Source of the DNA: Gossypium raimondii
Lineage: Eukaryota > Streptophyta > Magnoliopsida > Malvales > Malvaceae
Direction: 5' to 3'
Length of the DNA stretch: 64,000 nucleotides
Assembly (NCBI RefSeq): GCF_025698545.1
Contig: NC_068575.1
Coordinates: 56,553,980-56,617,979, forward strand
Numbering within the stretch: the first letter of the stretch is position 1; each line of letters begins with the position of its first letter. The notes beneath the pieces were generated by a model. The model saw nothing but the letters and a program-made list of their open reading frames with translations. It had not been told where the DNA came from and did not search any database. Made by a program: the position numbers and the translations under genes. This document shows, in pieces, positions 47,973 through 61,642 of the stretch.

Positions 47973-49889
47973 TTGATGCTTACCTGTGCGAATCTAAACC
48001 AGCCTTGGAACTCAACACTGCCAACTTTAGCTCTTCTCCAGAAATGCAGGACTCTGACCGACGTAAACCAAATCCACGGCCGTTTAATAACCACTGGTTT
48101 CATCAGAAGCCAAGTTCTCACCACCAAAATCGTCCTCACTTTCTCTCCTTCACCCTTCACTCCTTTAGTCGATTTCGCTCGCTATGTCTTCTTTACGTAC
48201 CTTGCTTTTCGTTCACCTAAACAAGACGAGGACCCTTTTCTTTGGAATGCTGTAATAAAGTCGTATTCTCATGGACGTGAGGCGCAAGAAGCTTTTATCA
48301 TTCTCTGTTTGATGCTTGAGAATGGGGTTCCTTTTGATAAATTCTCGTTGTCTTTGGTGCTTAAAGCCTGCTCTCAATTGGGTTTATTGAAGGAAGGAAT
48401 GCAGGTACATGGTTTGCTTAGAAAGCTGAATTTTGGGTCTGATTTATTTTTACAAAATTGTTTGATTTCTTATTATTTACGCTGTGGGTTTATTGGATAT
48501 GCACGTCAATTATTTGATAGAATGTCTATGCGGGATTCTGTTTCATATAATTCGATGATTGATGGGTATATTAAAAGGGGGATGATTGATTTAGCAAAGG
48601 AGTTGTTTGACGTTATGCCACTAGAGAAAAAGAATTTGATAACTTGGAATTCCATGATTAGTGGTTACACGCAATTGAAAGATGGGATGGGTTTGGCTTT
48701 GGGACTCTTTGAGAAAATGCCTGATAGAGATTTGATTTCTTGGAATTCAATGATTAATGGGTATGTAAAGTGTGGGAACATGGAAGATGCCCAGATATTG
48801 TTCGATAAGATGCCGAGATGGGATGTCGTCAGTTGGGCTAATATGATCAATGGATATGCTAAAGTAGGTAAGATTGATCTAGCTAGGTCTTTGTTTAATG
48901 AAATGTCAGAAAGAGATATTGTTGTCTGTAATGCCATGATGGCTGGTTGTGTCCAAAATGGATATTGTGGAGAAGCTTTGGAAATATTTTATCATCTGCA
49001 AAGGAATTGTAGTTTGCAACCTGATAGTGCCACATTGTTGATTGCTCTTTCAGCAATTGCACAATTAGGGCATGTCGACAAAGGGTTGGCACTACATCAT
49101 TATCTAAAGCAAAAAAAGTTCTCTTTGGGCGGAAGGCTTGGCGTTGCTCTTATTGACATGTATTCAAAATGTGGGAGCATAAAGGATGCTGTGTTGGTTT
49201 TTGAGGGTATAAAATATAAGACTGTTGATCATTGGAATGCTATGATTGGTGGATTAGCCATTCATGGCATGGGTGAATTGGCTTTCAAATTGCTCATGGA
49301 TATGGAAAAGCTTTGTGTGGAACCTGATGATATCACATATATTGGGGTGATGAATGCTTGCGGCCATGCTGGCTTGGTGAAGGAAGGCCTGGTTTGCTTT
49401 GATATCATGAGAAGAGTTCACAAGATGGTACCGAAGCTGCAACACTATGGATGCATGGTAGATATCCTAGGCCGGGCAGGGCAAATAGATGTAGCAAGAA
49501 AATTTATAGAGGAAATGCCTATTGAAGCCAATGATGTGATATGGAGAAGTTTGCTCAGTGCTTGCAAAAACCATGAGAACATTGATGTTGGAGAACCAGC
49601 GGCTAAGCATTTAATCACACTGGACTCTTGTAATTCAAGCTCTTATGTACTTCTATCCAACATGTATGCTGGTCTGGGTATGTGGAACGCTGTTAGTAGT
49701 GTCAGGTTGATGATGAAAGAAAGAAATTTGAAGAAAATTCCTGGTTGCAGCTGGATTGAACTAGAGGGAACTGTTCATGAATTCTTTGTGCAAGATAAGT
49801 CGCATCCCCAAGTTATGGAGATATATTCACTGTTGGATAGTTTATCAACATCCAATTCAGAAGTCACACCTTACGTACATCATGGCTAG
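47973..49889 (+). CDS. Pentatricopeptide repeat (PPR) protein, PLS class with E motifs
   Basis: Single intronless frame of 638 residues, as most plant PPR genes. The N-terminus (LLQKCRTLTDVNQIHGRLIT) is the typical start of PLS-class members. About a dozen repeats follow with the pattern (V/I)SWNSMIxGYxKxGxxxxAxxLFDxMPxRD, e.g. residues 235-330 (LISWNSMINGYVKCGNMEDA; VVSWANMINGYAKVGKIDLA). The end holds E and E+ motifs (VIWRSLLSACKNHENIDVGE; SSYVLLSNMYAGLGMWNAV; CSWIELEGTVHEFFVQDKSH) and stops without a DYW domain. Such proteins bind specific organelle RNAs; E-class members act in C-to-U editing, with deaminase supplied by partners. Organelle cannot be decided by eye. MM at the start allows either Met. 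Confidence 0.95.
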   Translation: MMLTCANLNQPWNSTLPTLALLQKCRTLTDVNQIHGRLITTGFIRSQVLTTKIVLTFSPSPFTPLVDFARYVFFTYLAFRSPKQDEDPFLWNAVIKSYSHGREAQEAFIILCLMLENGVPFDKFSLSLVLKACSQLGLLKEGMQVHGLLRKLNFGSDLFLQNCLISYYLRCGFIGYARQLFDRMSMRDSVSYNSMIDGYIKRGMIDLAKELFDVMPLEKKNLITWNSMISGYTQLKDGMGLALGLFEKMPDRDLISWNSMINGYVKCGNMEDAQILFDKMPRWDVVSWANMINGYAKVGKIDLARSLFNEMSERDIVVCNAMMAGCVQNGYCGEALEIFYHLQRNCSLQPDSATLLIALSAIAQLGHVDKGLALHHYLKQKKFSLGGRLGVALIDMYSKCGSIKDAVLVFEGIKYKTVDHWNAMIGGLAIHGMGELAFKLLMDMEKLCVEPDDITYIGVMNACGHAGLVKEGLVCFDIMRRVHKMVPKLQHYGCMVDILGRAGQIDVARKFIEEMPIEANDVIWRSLLSACKNHENIDVGEPAAKHLITLDSCNSSSYVLLSNMYAGLGMWNAVSSVRLMMKERNLKKIPGCSWIELEGTVHEFFVQDKSHPQVMEIYSLLDSLSTSNSEVTPYVHHG

Positions 49890-50392
49890 TTTGGAACCTT
49901 ACAACCTCGAAGCCTGCAAGTCAATTATAGATTTAACTAGGAGCTTATTTCATGTAAGCATGCAAACCAGGAGGTATCTAGTTTTTATCAACATCCCAGG
50001 CTGCCTTAATTTGATAGCGTATTAAAAGATCTCATCTGTATGCCGTTTAATTAATTTAAGTAAATTTCCAATGAGTTTTTGTTTTTTCCTCCCCTCTGTG
50101 GTCGTCATCCTCCACTGATTCACGTGTACTGTGGAGCAATTCTACCTAGTAAAACAAATCCAAGAAAAAACCTCTACGAAAAAACTCTTCAAATATGAAA
50201 AAATGAAATGAAAATGAATTATTCCAATATACTAAACATAAGATTTAACACATTAAGTATCTCAACTTCAAATTAAGTGGACTAGTTCTTTTACGGCATT
50301 AATAGAATGTAATACAAAAAGTCCAACTCCTGCTAGCCCATCCGGAAGAATGTCAATTGAAGCACGGGAGGACAGTTCAAAATTTGATTTAT
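49890..50392. other. Convergent spacer between PPR and RPS13
   Basis: The two genes face each other here; the interval holds both 3' untranslated regions. No other feature seen. Confidence 0.5.
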
Positions 50393-51827
<1,435 letters not shown>

Positions 51828-51897
51828 GATGGAAGAATTCCAAGCTTAGCTGCTTCACCTCTGATTCTGTATTGCCTGCTAATTGCTAAGAGCAAAG

Positions 51898-51940
51898 AAA
51901 CCCTAGCCTAGAATCAAAACGGAAGTTTGGGCTAGGGTTT
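51898..51940. promoter_or_regulatory. Telo-boxes and site II motif of RPS13
   Basis: AAACCCTAG (51898-51906) and, on the minus strand, AAACCCTAGC (51940-51931) are telo-box sequences, 71-113 bases before the start codon. TGGGCT at 51928-51933 fits the site II consensus TGGGCY. Telo-box plus site II is the known arrangement in plant ribosomal-protein promoters bound by Pur-alpha- and TCP-type factors. Confidence 0.6.
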
Positions 51941-53980
51941 TTATTCTTCTAGTCCTTCTGTTAGTGATTCATTATCGGGCCCTTATTATTATTATTTTTT
52001 GCCATTGATGGTTTAGTTTTTAATTAAGCCTATTATTTATGTAGATTAGCCCAAGAAAACTTCAAAGGCAAAATGACCCCAGCAATTTTTTCTTTGTCGG
52101 TTTTAAATTAGGATTTCAATCCTTCAAATTACTTTCTTACCCTTATGGAGGTATTTTGTCTCATTTATGATATGCAAAACGAGCCTGAAATTTGAGTATT
52201 TCCATTGTTCAAGATGGATAAAGGAAACGCCCAATCCTTGAGCCTTGAGGCTTTGGAACAATGGGACAACAGAAAAAAAGCCAGGTTATCCACTTTGGGA
52301 GACCATCACCACCTTTTCATCCCATCTCGTATTCCTCAACACCCATTCCAACAACAGCTTACACACAGACAACTGCACATGCCTCAACACCATTCTGACT
52401 TCTCATGTATTCAATGGACTTCTTCGTACATAAAAAATCTCTCCTTATCCACAAATACTGACCATGACACAGAAAACAGCAAAATTCAACACAAATCAAG
52501 CTAGTAAGATAAGTACAAAAGACGTATTATGGAGCCTCGTCATTTTGGTCAAGTTAACTCGATAGATGCCTCGGAAAGTTTTAGTTTAGCAGACAACATA
52601 TTTGATCTAATCTAACACTTCATCAAATTCTTTAAACTAGCACTATAGGCTTGATGTTTATTAAAGAGTTGCCTCGGTAAGAATTTCGTCAACCTCCTTA
52701 ATAAAGTACATTCTTCAATGAAAGAACCCATAATTATCTTTCACTGCCAGTGGAACACTAAAAACATTTATGATTCTGAAAGTAGACAAATGGCATCAAA
52801 CCCACAAGATACAATAAGCGCTCTTAGATAATATGAGAAAAAAACTACTGATTTAGATGTGTCTGAACCAGTATTCCATATCTTGCTTTGATGAACAATC
52901 CATGTGACTTCATTTTAGCTACATAAATTATGCTCACATCGTGTAAAATGAGGTTTTCAACCGCTGCAAGACTTACAAAGACACCACTTTCTATGAAAAT
53001 GCCAATGCTAAAATAAATTATCAAAAGATAGCTTTAAGCAGATGCTTCTATTGATAAGGATCTTTTAGTTCTTTATGGACCACGCCATGAATAAAATCGT
53101 CTTGGATCGCCTAGTGTTCCACTATTTGTAAACCTAAATGATTCTTGGATCATGGACCAAGTTGGATAACACTACTTTGTGTACAAAGCTCAAAAAATCC
53201 ATAAATCAAGTAGTAACAGAAAAATCATATTCCTAAAGTTAAACAGCCGATTGTCAGCTCTTAAACATTAACTCAATCAAACATATCTTAGGAACCCTAT
53301 CATATTTATTCATTTATATCAAGCTCTAAGAAAAAATATGAAAGGAGCAATACCTCTATGCTATTGAATGAAAATGTGCAATTAGCAATGATCTAGCATT
53401 AACTAAAAAAGAAGAAATAAGCAAAACTTGGACCATTGGCTTTTTAAGGTGTCAAAGTCAAGAAAAAATTACTTATCTTAAAGGCAAAAGAGAACAGCAA
53501 GGCATCAACATGAGCACATTAATTTTACAAAAGTACAATGAAGTTGGAGGGCATCTTCTTTTTTCTTTTGCTTTGAGGGGTGGGGATTGGTAAACATTAG
53601 AAGAAAAGTCACAAAGTAAATTTCCAAATGCAACCCAACGGTCATATTATCGAGTTCAATTTTATTATCAATGACATATGCTCTATCAGTTCATAAGTTC
53701 TAAAGGGAAAAACTACAACAGTTACATTTCAAGGGACAGAAAAATGAAAAAAAAAAAATCTGGTGTTCTTTTGATACAACGTGTGCCTGGCCAGCAAACA
53801 ATGTCCAGTTATCACAAAACTTCTCCCAAGTAGGACATAATATCCTTCCTTATACGATGGCATCACTAAAGATGTATGAAACAACGATAATTTCCTAACG
53901 AACAGAGAAATGTTAAAAACAAGGATTCGAATGATAATGAACAAGAATTTGGAGGATCCTACCGCAATTCAAAGAATGAA
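51941..53980. other. Spacer between RPS13 and the epimerase gene
   Basis: About 2 kb with no supported gene. A + strand frame at 52205-52504 is His/Gln/Ser-rich with no known domain and no splice context. The right part (from about 53.7 kb) is likely the 3' untranslated region of the minus-strand epimerase gene. Confidence 0.45.
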
Positions 53981-55294
53981 TTACCCAGCAGCCTTCTTCC
54001 CACCATTATAGTAACCAAGATACCACCTGACAAATTTCTTCAAACCAGTCTGCAAATCAGTTGAGGGCTTATATCCAAGCTCTCTCTGAGCCAAGCTAAT
54101 ATTGGCATGAGTAAACTGAACATCCCCGTTTCGTGGCAACTTCATAATATCCCTCTTTGCATTAACTTTCAACAGCCTCTCCAAGATACTCACAAGATCT
54201 GAAACTGGCACAGGCGAAGTATTCCCCAAATTATATACCCTCAGTTGAGCCGGACCCTTCTTCTTCCCTCCACTACCGGTACTCTTCTCGGCAGTATCCA
54301 GTGCTGCTAAACACCCTTTAACAATATCATCAATGTAGGTAAAATCCCTAGCCACCGTACCATGATTAGCTGCCTCAAATATTGGTATGGACTTCCCCTT
54401 CAAAATATCCCTAGTGAAAAAGAAATATGCCATATCCGGCCTTCCCCATGGACCATAAACCGTGAAAAACCTCAAACCAGTTAAAGAAAGTCCATATATA
54501 TGATTATAAGTATGTGCAATTTCTTCACCAGCTTTCTTAGTAGCAGCATATAAACTAGCAGGCTGATCAGTCCTATCTTTCTCAGAAAACGGAACTTTGG
54601 TATTAAGACCGTAAACAGAACTAGAAGAAGCCCACACAATTGCAGGCTGTGGATTGGCTGACTTACAAACTTCAAGTAAACTAACAAGACCAGCAATGTT
54701 GCTATGAACATAAGAGCCAGGGTTTTCCATTGCATACCTGACCCCAGCTTGAGCAGCCAAATGCATAACGTGCGTAAATGCAACAACCTCGAAAAGCTTC
54801 CTCAAAAGAGCCGAATCATTGATATCTCCTTCCACAATGAAAACCCCACTTCGTTCCAGAAGTGCTTGCCGAGCTCTTTTCAGTGAAGGGTCATAATAGT
54901 CATTGAAATTATCAAGTCCAAGAACACCATCGCCGCGCCTTTTCAAAGCAGCCGACACGTGGGTTCCAACGAAGCCGGCAGCTCCAGTAACCAAAACGGA
55001 GATGCCATTGTGGGAACGGACACGAGCAGAGGAACGAACCCTTTTTTCCCAAGCGGGTCCACCCCAGTTGTACGTACGGAGAGAGCGTCGGGAAGGATCT
55101 TGCGGAAGGGGATTGGAAGAGGGAGATCGAAAGAAGAAGATCAAGATCAGGCCCAAGAAGATAAATGACCAAAATGTGAGCTTTGCAAGAGAGGAATGCC
55201 ACCTCAGCCGATTGTGAACGAACGGCGATTTTTCCATCTTGAATTTCCCCGGCGTTGATGGAATGTCGTCAAGATGAGACATTTGTTTTGACAT
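53981..55294 (-). CDS. GAE: UDP-glucuronate 4-epimerase
   Basis: Single exon, 437 residues (family about 430-460); plant GAE genes are intronless. A cytosolic N-terminus with MSHLDDIPSTPGK is followed by one membrane anchor (residues ~38-56, LTFWSFIFLGLILIFFF), a stem, and the lumenal extended SDR domain: NAD-binding GAAGFVGTH (104-112), D128-N-F, HLAAQAGVRYAMENP (178-192), SSSSVYG (223-229), catalytic Y249-x-x-x-K253 (SLYAATKKAGEE), and RFFTVYGPWGRPDMA. It interconverts UDP-glucuronate and UDP-galacturonate in the Golgi, the donor for pectin. The upstream in-frame MSKQ adds four residues; Met5 matches the family start (MSHLDD) and may be the real one (55282). Subfamily is near GAE1/GAE6. Confidence 0.95.
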   Translation of the reverse strand: MSKQMSHLDDIPSTPGKFKMEKSPFVHNRLRWHSSLAKLTFWSFIFLGLILIFFFRSPSSNPLPQDPSRRSLRTYNWGGPAWEKRVRSSARVRSHNGISVLVTGAAGFVGTHVSAALKRRGDGVLGLDNFNDYYDPSLKRARQALLERSGVFIVEGDINDSALLRKLFEVVAFTHVMHLAAQAGVRYAMENPGSYVHSNIAGLVSLLEVCKSANPQPAIVWASSSSVYGLNTKVPFSEKDRTDQPASLYAATKKAGEEIAHTYNHIYGLSLTGLRFFTVYGPWGRPDMAYFFFTRDILKGKSIPIFEAANHGTVARDFTYIDDIVKGCLAALDTAEKSTGSGGKKKGPAQLRVYNLGNTSPVPVSDLVSILERLLKVNAKRDIMKLPRNGDVQFTHANISLAQRELGYKPSTDLQTGLKKFVRWYLGYYNGGKKAAG

Positions 55295-55671
55295 TTCTGA
55301 GGTTATTTGGAAAAAGACGTCGACTTTGGAATATCTTTTTATTATTATTAGGATTTGGAGAAATGGGTATCTATCGTTTGAGGATAACTCTGCTTCGGCG
55401 GCGGCGGCGGCGGCGGCGGAGACGGCTAAGGTAAAGGCGGAAAGGGGAGATCTTGTCTATTAGTTTGGGGGTGGATTTTGGGGTTGGGGGTGGTGGTGGA
55501 CTTCTCTCGTGCAAGCTCTCTTTTTATTTTGTGATGAAATGGGGAATCTTTGGAAGGAAGGGTTTGTTTGTTTTGTTTGTTTGTTGTTGGTTTGGGTTTA
55601 TTTAGTCTCTCTTCTAATGGCTCTAAAATTAAAGAAGAGAGAACAAAAGAGGGTTTTTTTAATAAAAACAA
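55295..55671 (-). promoter_or_regulatory. Leader of the epimerase gene, with (CCG)n
   Basis: A GGC/CCG trinucleotide run of about eight units (55397-55420) lies in the likely 5' untranslated region, about 105 bases before the start codon. It is followed by pyrimidine-rich sequence on the minus strand, typical of plant leaders. Confidence 0.45.
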
Positions 55672-58526
55672 ATGGTATTTAATTTAAAGAAATCAATGGA
55701 CTTGGTTAAAATTAGGGAGTTTAAACATTTTCTTGTTGTATTTCTTTTGACAATTAAAAAACAAAACAAAAACAGAGACAATTAAAACTTAAAACTTTCT
55801 CAACAATTTAAGATGATTTCTCATTCATGATCAGCATGATTTTGCCAAAATATGCAATTAATAACTTAAAAATGGTTTTTTTTTTTTTGCAGCATCATTC
55901 TGATTCATTTGTTTCCTAATGTTAATCCATGTCAAAGTGTCTCCAAATATAAATACATTATGATGCCACTACAAATACTGTAGTTATTATTATTATTGCA
56001 ATGTAAGCCAAAAGCAACCAACTTTCCTCTGGAATTTTCTATAGAAATCTTGGATTGTAATTTATGTAAGCTAAGCTAGCATCATGTGGATTGTAGATAG
56101 CAATTCACATGGTTAAAATCTGAAGAAAGAATTACACTAAGCTTGTTCAAACAAAGCTTTACTTCATTTACAAGCCCATCAAAATTAAAGAAGAGTGAGC
56201 TTCAAGATTTACACCAAACTCTGACCAAAAACCTCCTTACGCATTGCCCCTTCACCTATCATCTTCATCTTCATCCTTGTTCTTGAACAACATGTGACAA
56301 TTTCTAGCATTGAATTTCCTCACAGCTTCCACCAACCCCATGTGAGGATCTGGTGGAAAGGAAGCTGTCTTTAAGTTGTCCTTACTTTAGAGCTGGCAAA
56401 TAGGCAACAAGTTCCATGCCTGGCTAGTTAATGTAACCAGGAACTAGTAAAAAGTGCATGTTTTTCTATCATTTATGGAAAATACGCTTATCCCATGATC
56501 AACAATAGCTATCCCTGTCAAACAAGTTCCCTTCTGGTTACTGAATCTGCTGCCATTGTCGGTTTCTTCCTCTTATTGTTACGGCAATCTAAACTGCCGC
56601 TCCATAGATTATACTAACTTCTTTTCCAAGTTCTCACAATAATGTTTCAACTGAAATTGTATGTGTGCAAAATATAAAAGAAAATTCCCTGTTTTCATAG
56701 ACATGGAAGGCAAATCTGTGTTGCAGGCCTCGAAGAAAAAAATGGTGAGAGCCCTTGAAATATTCAATGAATCAATCCTCAGTTGAGTTTCATTCTGTTT
56801 AATATTACAGTCTTCATGGCAAGGATTAAACACCATGTCATCCATCACTCTAAGCAGAAAAAGGAGTTACAATTTAGGAAGCTATCATGGCAAACTCAAC
56901 TTGCCCATGATAGGAGACTATCAAAGATTAAAAGCTGACATCAAATGCAAGGCTGAATTTGCTTTATTATCTTGTTTTAATGACAGTGGGATGAACCTCT
57001 CTCATTTATTCTTTGTCGACAACTTCAAATCAAGTCAGGGAAGGCTGCAAGAGAGAATGCCAAGGCCATTCGGCGGTCATCACAATTGCTGTCTAGTTTA
57101 ATTTCTCGGATGGAGGAATGATTACACAATAATCTGGCCCTTCTTCAACTCTTGCTCCGAGCATCATCTAAAGGATTTGTATAAGAATAAAGGTAGCTAG
57201 AATCTACCTTCTGAGTTGTGTCTGTGCATACAGCAATCATTCTTTCAGTCTCCTTTTGCTGCTGAAAAGAACCAGGGAAATAGTCTTTAGTTGGGAAGAA
57301 GAAGAAGAAGAAAAGGAGGAGGAGGAGAAGAAATATGCATATTTCAACATCCAAATATATGTTCATCCCCAGAAATCACTTATTGCTCAGAACTACTGAT
57401 AATAAAAAAAGTAAGCATCATTTTTAAATCAAATGCATTTTGGGCTTGATGTTTCCCATTAAACTGCAGCAAAGGTTTCAAGCTTGTAAGTGTTGTTTCA
57501 TTCCTTAGGGTGCAAAGGACTTGCCAGAAGCAGTGCAAAGAATGAAAGAATATATTAGCCTTCCTAACAACTAAAGATCTCTGAAAGATGATTAACGAAA
57601 ACAATTGAATCCAAGTATATGTAAAAAATTTCAATATTAGAATTCTTTCACAGTCCTCTCCTTGGATCTGTTTTATAGCAAGAGAGCATAACAGGCAAAA
57701 GAAATCCAATAGTTGTGTTGTAGGTAGACCTTCACCTTCCACGGTTCACCATCAAAATAATAAGGCGGCTGAAGAAAAATAATATGGAATCAGGATATAT
57801 GCTGAATATGCTGAAGTAGCTTTTTCATGTCCAAATCATGCATAAAACCAACAACCATGTTCTTAAAATAGGTCCCATGCCAATACCAGACTTGACAGTC
57901 AATTTCATGGTAACAAACTGAGATACGGCAGGAAAATAAGAGACTGAAAATTTCCTACTTTTGCAAGCCATTGTTCGTCAAATAACTTTTAGTCATAAAA
58001 GACAAAGAAGATAGACAGGATCTCCAACGACCACAAACATCCCCAAGCCTTTTTGAATGGCTTGAAACCATTTCCGAATCATTAAGTTTCGCTTCTAATG
58101 ACTGGAACCTACCAACAAATTCCAACCACCCACCACCTTTCGTTTTCTGGGTAGGGTCGTGTTATATTTACTTGATACTTCAATAAAATACGTCAAACAA
58201 GTAAAGGGTAGAAAATAAGCAATTTAGTGTGGGGGAATCAAACTGTTTATTCTGAAAAGCAAAATTATACAAACTCATTTTATATCTCAGGCCAAAGCAG
58301 AAATCCGGATAAGTCCCAGGAGAAGTTACAAATCCATAAACATAAAGAAACTCTAACCTCCCTTTTGCTCACTGCTGCTATTGATGAATCATAAGCAACA
58401 AAAGAAATTTTGAATCTGTTTCTTATTAAAGAAAACAAAACAGAAGAGACTGTCACAATTGGAATAGCTCTTCAGCGACATCTTCAATCGAAAACCTTAA
58501 GTTTCCGCAGAGACATTGAACCAAGC
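55672..58526. other. Spacer between epimerase and transketolase genes
   Basis: No gene is recognised. Several short frames (56609-56848, 56835-57101, 57145-57366, 57380-57742) show no family motif. A GAA/GGA-rich simple repeat lies at about 57296-57330. The right end (58.25-58.53 kb) is probably the transketolase 3' untranslated region. The density of moderately GC-rich, non-repetitive sequence at 56.1-57.8 kb leaves room for a noncoding transcript. Confidence 0.4.
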
Positions 58527-61500
58527 TTAGCAAAGTTCTTTGGCTGCAGCAATAACAGCCTCTGGAGTTAAACCAAATTCCTTGTATATTCTCCCTGCTG
58601 GTGCACTTGCCCCAAACCGATCAATTCCGATTGCCTTCCCTTTGGATCCAACTATCTTCCCCCACCCAAATGTTGATCCAGCTTCAATACTCACTCTAGC
58701 TGTTACAGCAGATGGGAAAACACTTTCCTTGTAGGCATCTGATTGCTCATCAAAGAGCTCCCATGAAACAAGGGAGACAACCCTTACAGCCTTCCCTTCC
58801 TTCCTTAGTTCATCAGCAGCTTTAACAGCGATCTCTAACTCAGAACCAGTTCCAATCAGAATTACATCAGGATTGTTGCCTGAAGAATTGTCTGAAATGA
58901 TGTAGCCACCTTTTTCAACCCCCTCAATGGAAGTTCCAGCTAATTGGGGTAGCTTTTGTCTGGAAAGGGCAAGAATTGAGGGTGTCTTCCTCTTGAGGAC
59001 AGCAACCTTGTATGCTCCAGCCGTTTCATTTCCATCAGCTGGACGGAGCATCAAAACATTAGGCATTGCACGGAAGCTTGCCAAGTGCTCAATTGGCTGG
59101 TGAGTTGGTCCATCTTCCCCAAGACCAATGGAATCATGGGTCATAACGTAGATAACTCTAGCCTGACTCAAGGCAGAAATCCTAATGGCGGCCCTCATGT
59201 AGTCAGTGAAGACAAAGAAAGTAGCACAGTATGGAATCAGGCCAGGGCTGTGAAGGGCAATGCCATTGCAGATAGCTCCCATTCCGTGTTCCCTAACACC
59301 AAACCGAACATTGCGTTCCTCAGGGGTGTCCTTCTGGAAATCCCCAAACATTTTGAGCAAGGTCATGTTGGAAGAAGCAAGATCTGCACTTCCACCAAGA
59401 AGACCTGGGAGTACTTTTACAAGGGCATTGAGATTTTGTTGAGAGAGATTTCTGGTAGCATCAGCTGGGCTCTCTGGAGTGTATGTCTGGAAGTAGCAAA
59501 AAGAAAGGGTCACTAGACATTCTACATTCCAATAAAATCAGACTGCATTAATCATATTAAGAAAATTGTGAAAATTATGGATGTTTGACATCAGAAGTCT
59601 ACTCACTGGAAGTGCCTTCTCCCAGCCAGCAGGTAGTTCACCAGTGATTATTGACTTGAGCTCTGCAGCTTCCTCTTTGTAATTCTTCTCATATGCAGAG
59701 AACTTTGCATTCCATTCGGCTTCGAGAGCAGCACCTTGAGGGACATGGCGACTCCAGTGCCTGCAAAAATGGCAGAAAAGTATGAACACCAAACCAAAAT
59801 ATAATCAGATGAAATATTTACTGATCTCCCCTTACCCTTTCACATCTTCAGGTACATGGAAAGGCTCATATGGCCATCCAAGGTTTTTCCTAGTAGCATC
59901 CACTTCCTTGGCACCCAATGCACTACCATGTACACTGTATGAGTTTGCCTTGTTTGGAGATCCATAACCAATGGTGGTTGTCACCTGAAAAGAACAAGAA
60001 GAAAAAGCAACTTCAAAAAACTCAATAACAAAGTCAAGTGTAAATACATAGAGAGAAGCAAGAATTTTCAATTTTCAATAAGGGCATTCTTCATGCTTCT
60101 AATATGATGCAGCACACTTTTATCAAAAGTTATAGCGGAGAAATGAGTTTAACTAAGAATCGTGAACCTTTAAATTTCAAGAATACAATATTCACATCAA
60201 TCTAGAATACAAGCGTATTACTTCCAAACAAAGCATTTCGAAAATATCAGACCTTGATCAGAGTGGGCTTGTCTTTGACAGCCTTTGCTTCCTTAATAGC
60301 AGCACGAATTTCATCGTAGCCAGTGTTTCCATTCTTGACCCAGATAACATGCCACCCAAGCCCCTCAAAACGCTTATCAACACTCTCTGTAAAGGCAATT
60401 TCAGTGTCCCCATCAATGGAAATGTGGTTGTCATCATAGAAAGCTATAAGCTTTCCAAGTCCCCAGTGTCCAGCAAGTGAACAAGCTTCATTTGCAATAC
60501 CCTCCATCTGGCAACCATCTCCCAAAATAACATATCTACAACAACAAGGGCCAAACTATCACTAAGATTGAGCATGCAGGCAATAAAAAACAAAGGACAG
60601 AATTGGCGAGTAATCATACGTGTAGTGGTCGATGATCTCATTGTCTGGCTTATTGAATCTAGCAGCCAAGTGTTTCTCAGCAAGAGCCAATCCAACGGCA
60701 TTTGCAATGCCTTGACCAAGAGGACCTGCGGGTAAAGGAAAAAGCCAGATATAAGCGCACACATTTCACTTTTATTGATAAAATCAAATACAAATCACTT
60801 TGCCAGAGGAGTCAAACAAACCAGTTGTGACTTCAACTCCAGGTGTTTCAAAGTTCTCGGGGTGTCCTGGGGTTCTGCTTTCCCACTGCCTGAAATTCTT
60901 CAAATCATCTTCCTAAAGGATAATCCGATAATCATAAAGTTTAGTCCTTTAGTGCAAGAATCAACTGTCTTTTACCATAAATCATCCTAAAAAGAAGTAC
61001 TACCTAACAATAAAAATAATTTATCAAATAAATAAAGAGGAACTCAGATCCAGTTTTTAACAAACAGATAATAAAAAAAACGCATGTATCCAAAGTCAAA
61101 TAGCTCTCAATAATATGAATTCTTTGAAGACTTCTAAAGAAACTTACTCGGACACTGTCGTAACCAGCGAGGTGAAGCAGAGCATACTGTAGCATGCAAC
61201 CGTGACCAGCGGACAATACGAAACGGTCACGGTTGAACCAATAAGGGTTCTTCGGGTTATATCTCATAACTTCATCGTATAAAATGTGACCCATTGGAGC
61301 ACAGCCCATGGGCAACCCAGGATGCCCTGAATTGGCCTTCTCGACAGCATCAATGGCCAAGAATCTGATCGTATTGACCGATTTCTCGACCAATGAAGTC
61401 TCGGCGGCGGTACCAATCGTCTCGACAGCGGCAGAACGGACTTGGTGATTCCGGGTAGAGCGCGTGGGAAGCCGGCGACAGGAAGTGGAAGCGCGTGGGG

Positions 61501-61642
61501 AAGCAGATTTAAGGCCGGAGAAAGTGGGAATAGAGAGGGCGGAGAGAGAGACGCGGTGGTCAGAGGGTTGGGCAGAGCCATGGGAAGAGATGGCTCGAGC
61601 AAGGAGGGCTTGAGATAGGGTGAGAGAGGAAGAAGAGGCCAT
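58527..61642 (-). CDS. TKL1: Transketolase, chloroplastic
   Basis: Minus-strand exons 61642-61148, 60912-60822, 60725-60620, 60535-60253, 59984-59836, 59760-59607 and 59486-58527 join in frame to 745 residues (family about 740-750). Residues 1 to ~75 are a Ser/Arg-rich transit peptide. Then [20 protein letters not shown] (104-123), thiamine-diphosphate motif [13 protein letters not shown] to FYDDN (236-267), HxGxE-type [15 protein letters not shown] (492-506), FTDYMR (519-524), [20 protein letters not shown] (541-560) and C-terminal domain to AAAKELC. It moves two-carbon ketol units in the Calvin cycle and the pentose phosphate pathway in the stroma, using ThDP and Mg2+. Unusual: Arg536 in SALSQAR, where homologues I recall have Gly. 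Confidence 0.96.

Noticed and set aside
52205-52504. 99-codon frame MFKMDKGNAQSLS as a gene
   Set aside because: No recognisable family, no splice or promoter context and a biased composition. It cannot be excluded, but is not supported.
56835-57101. 88-codon frame MSSITLSRKRSYN as a gene
   Set aside because: No family motif and overlapping unsupported frames on the other strand.
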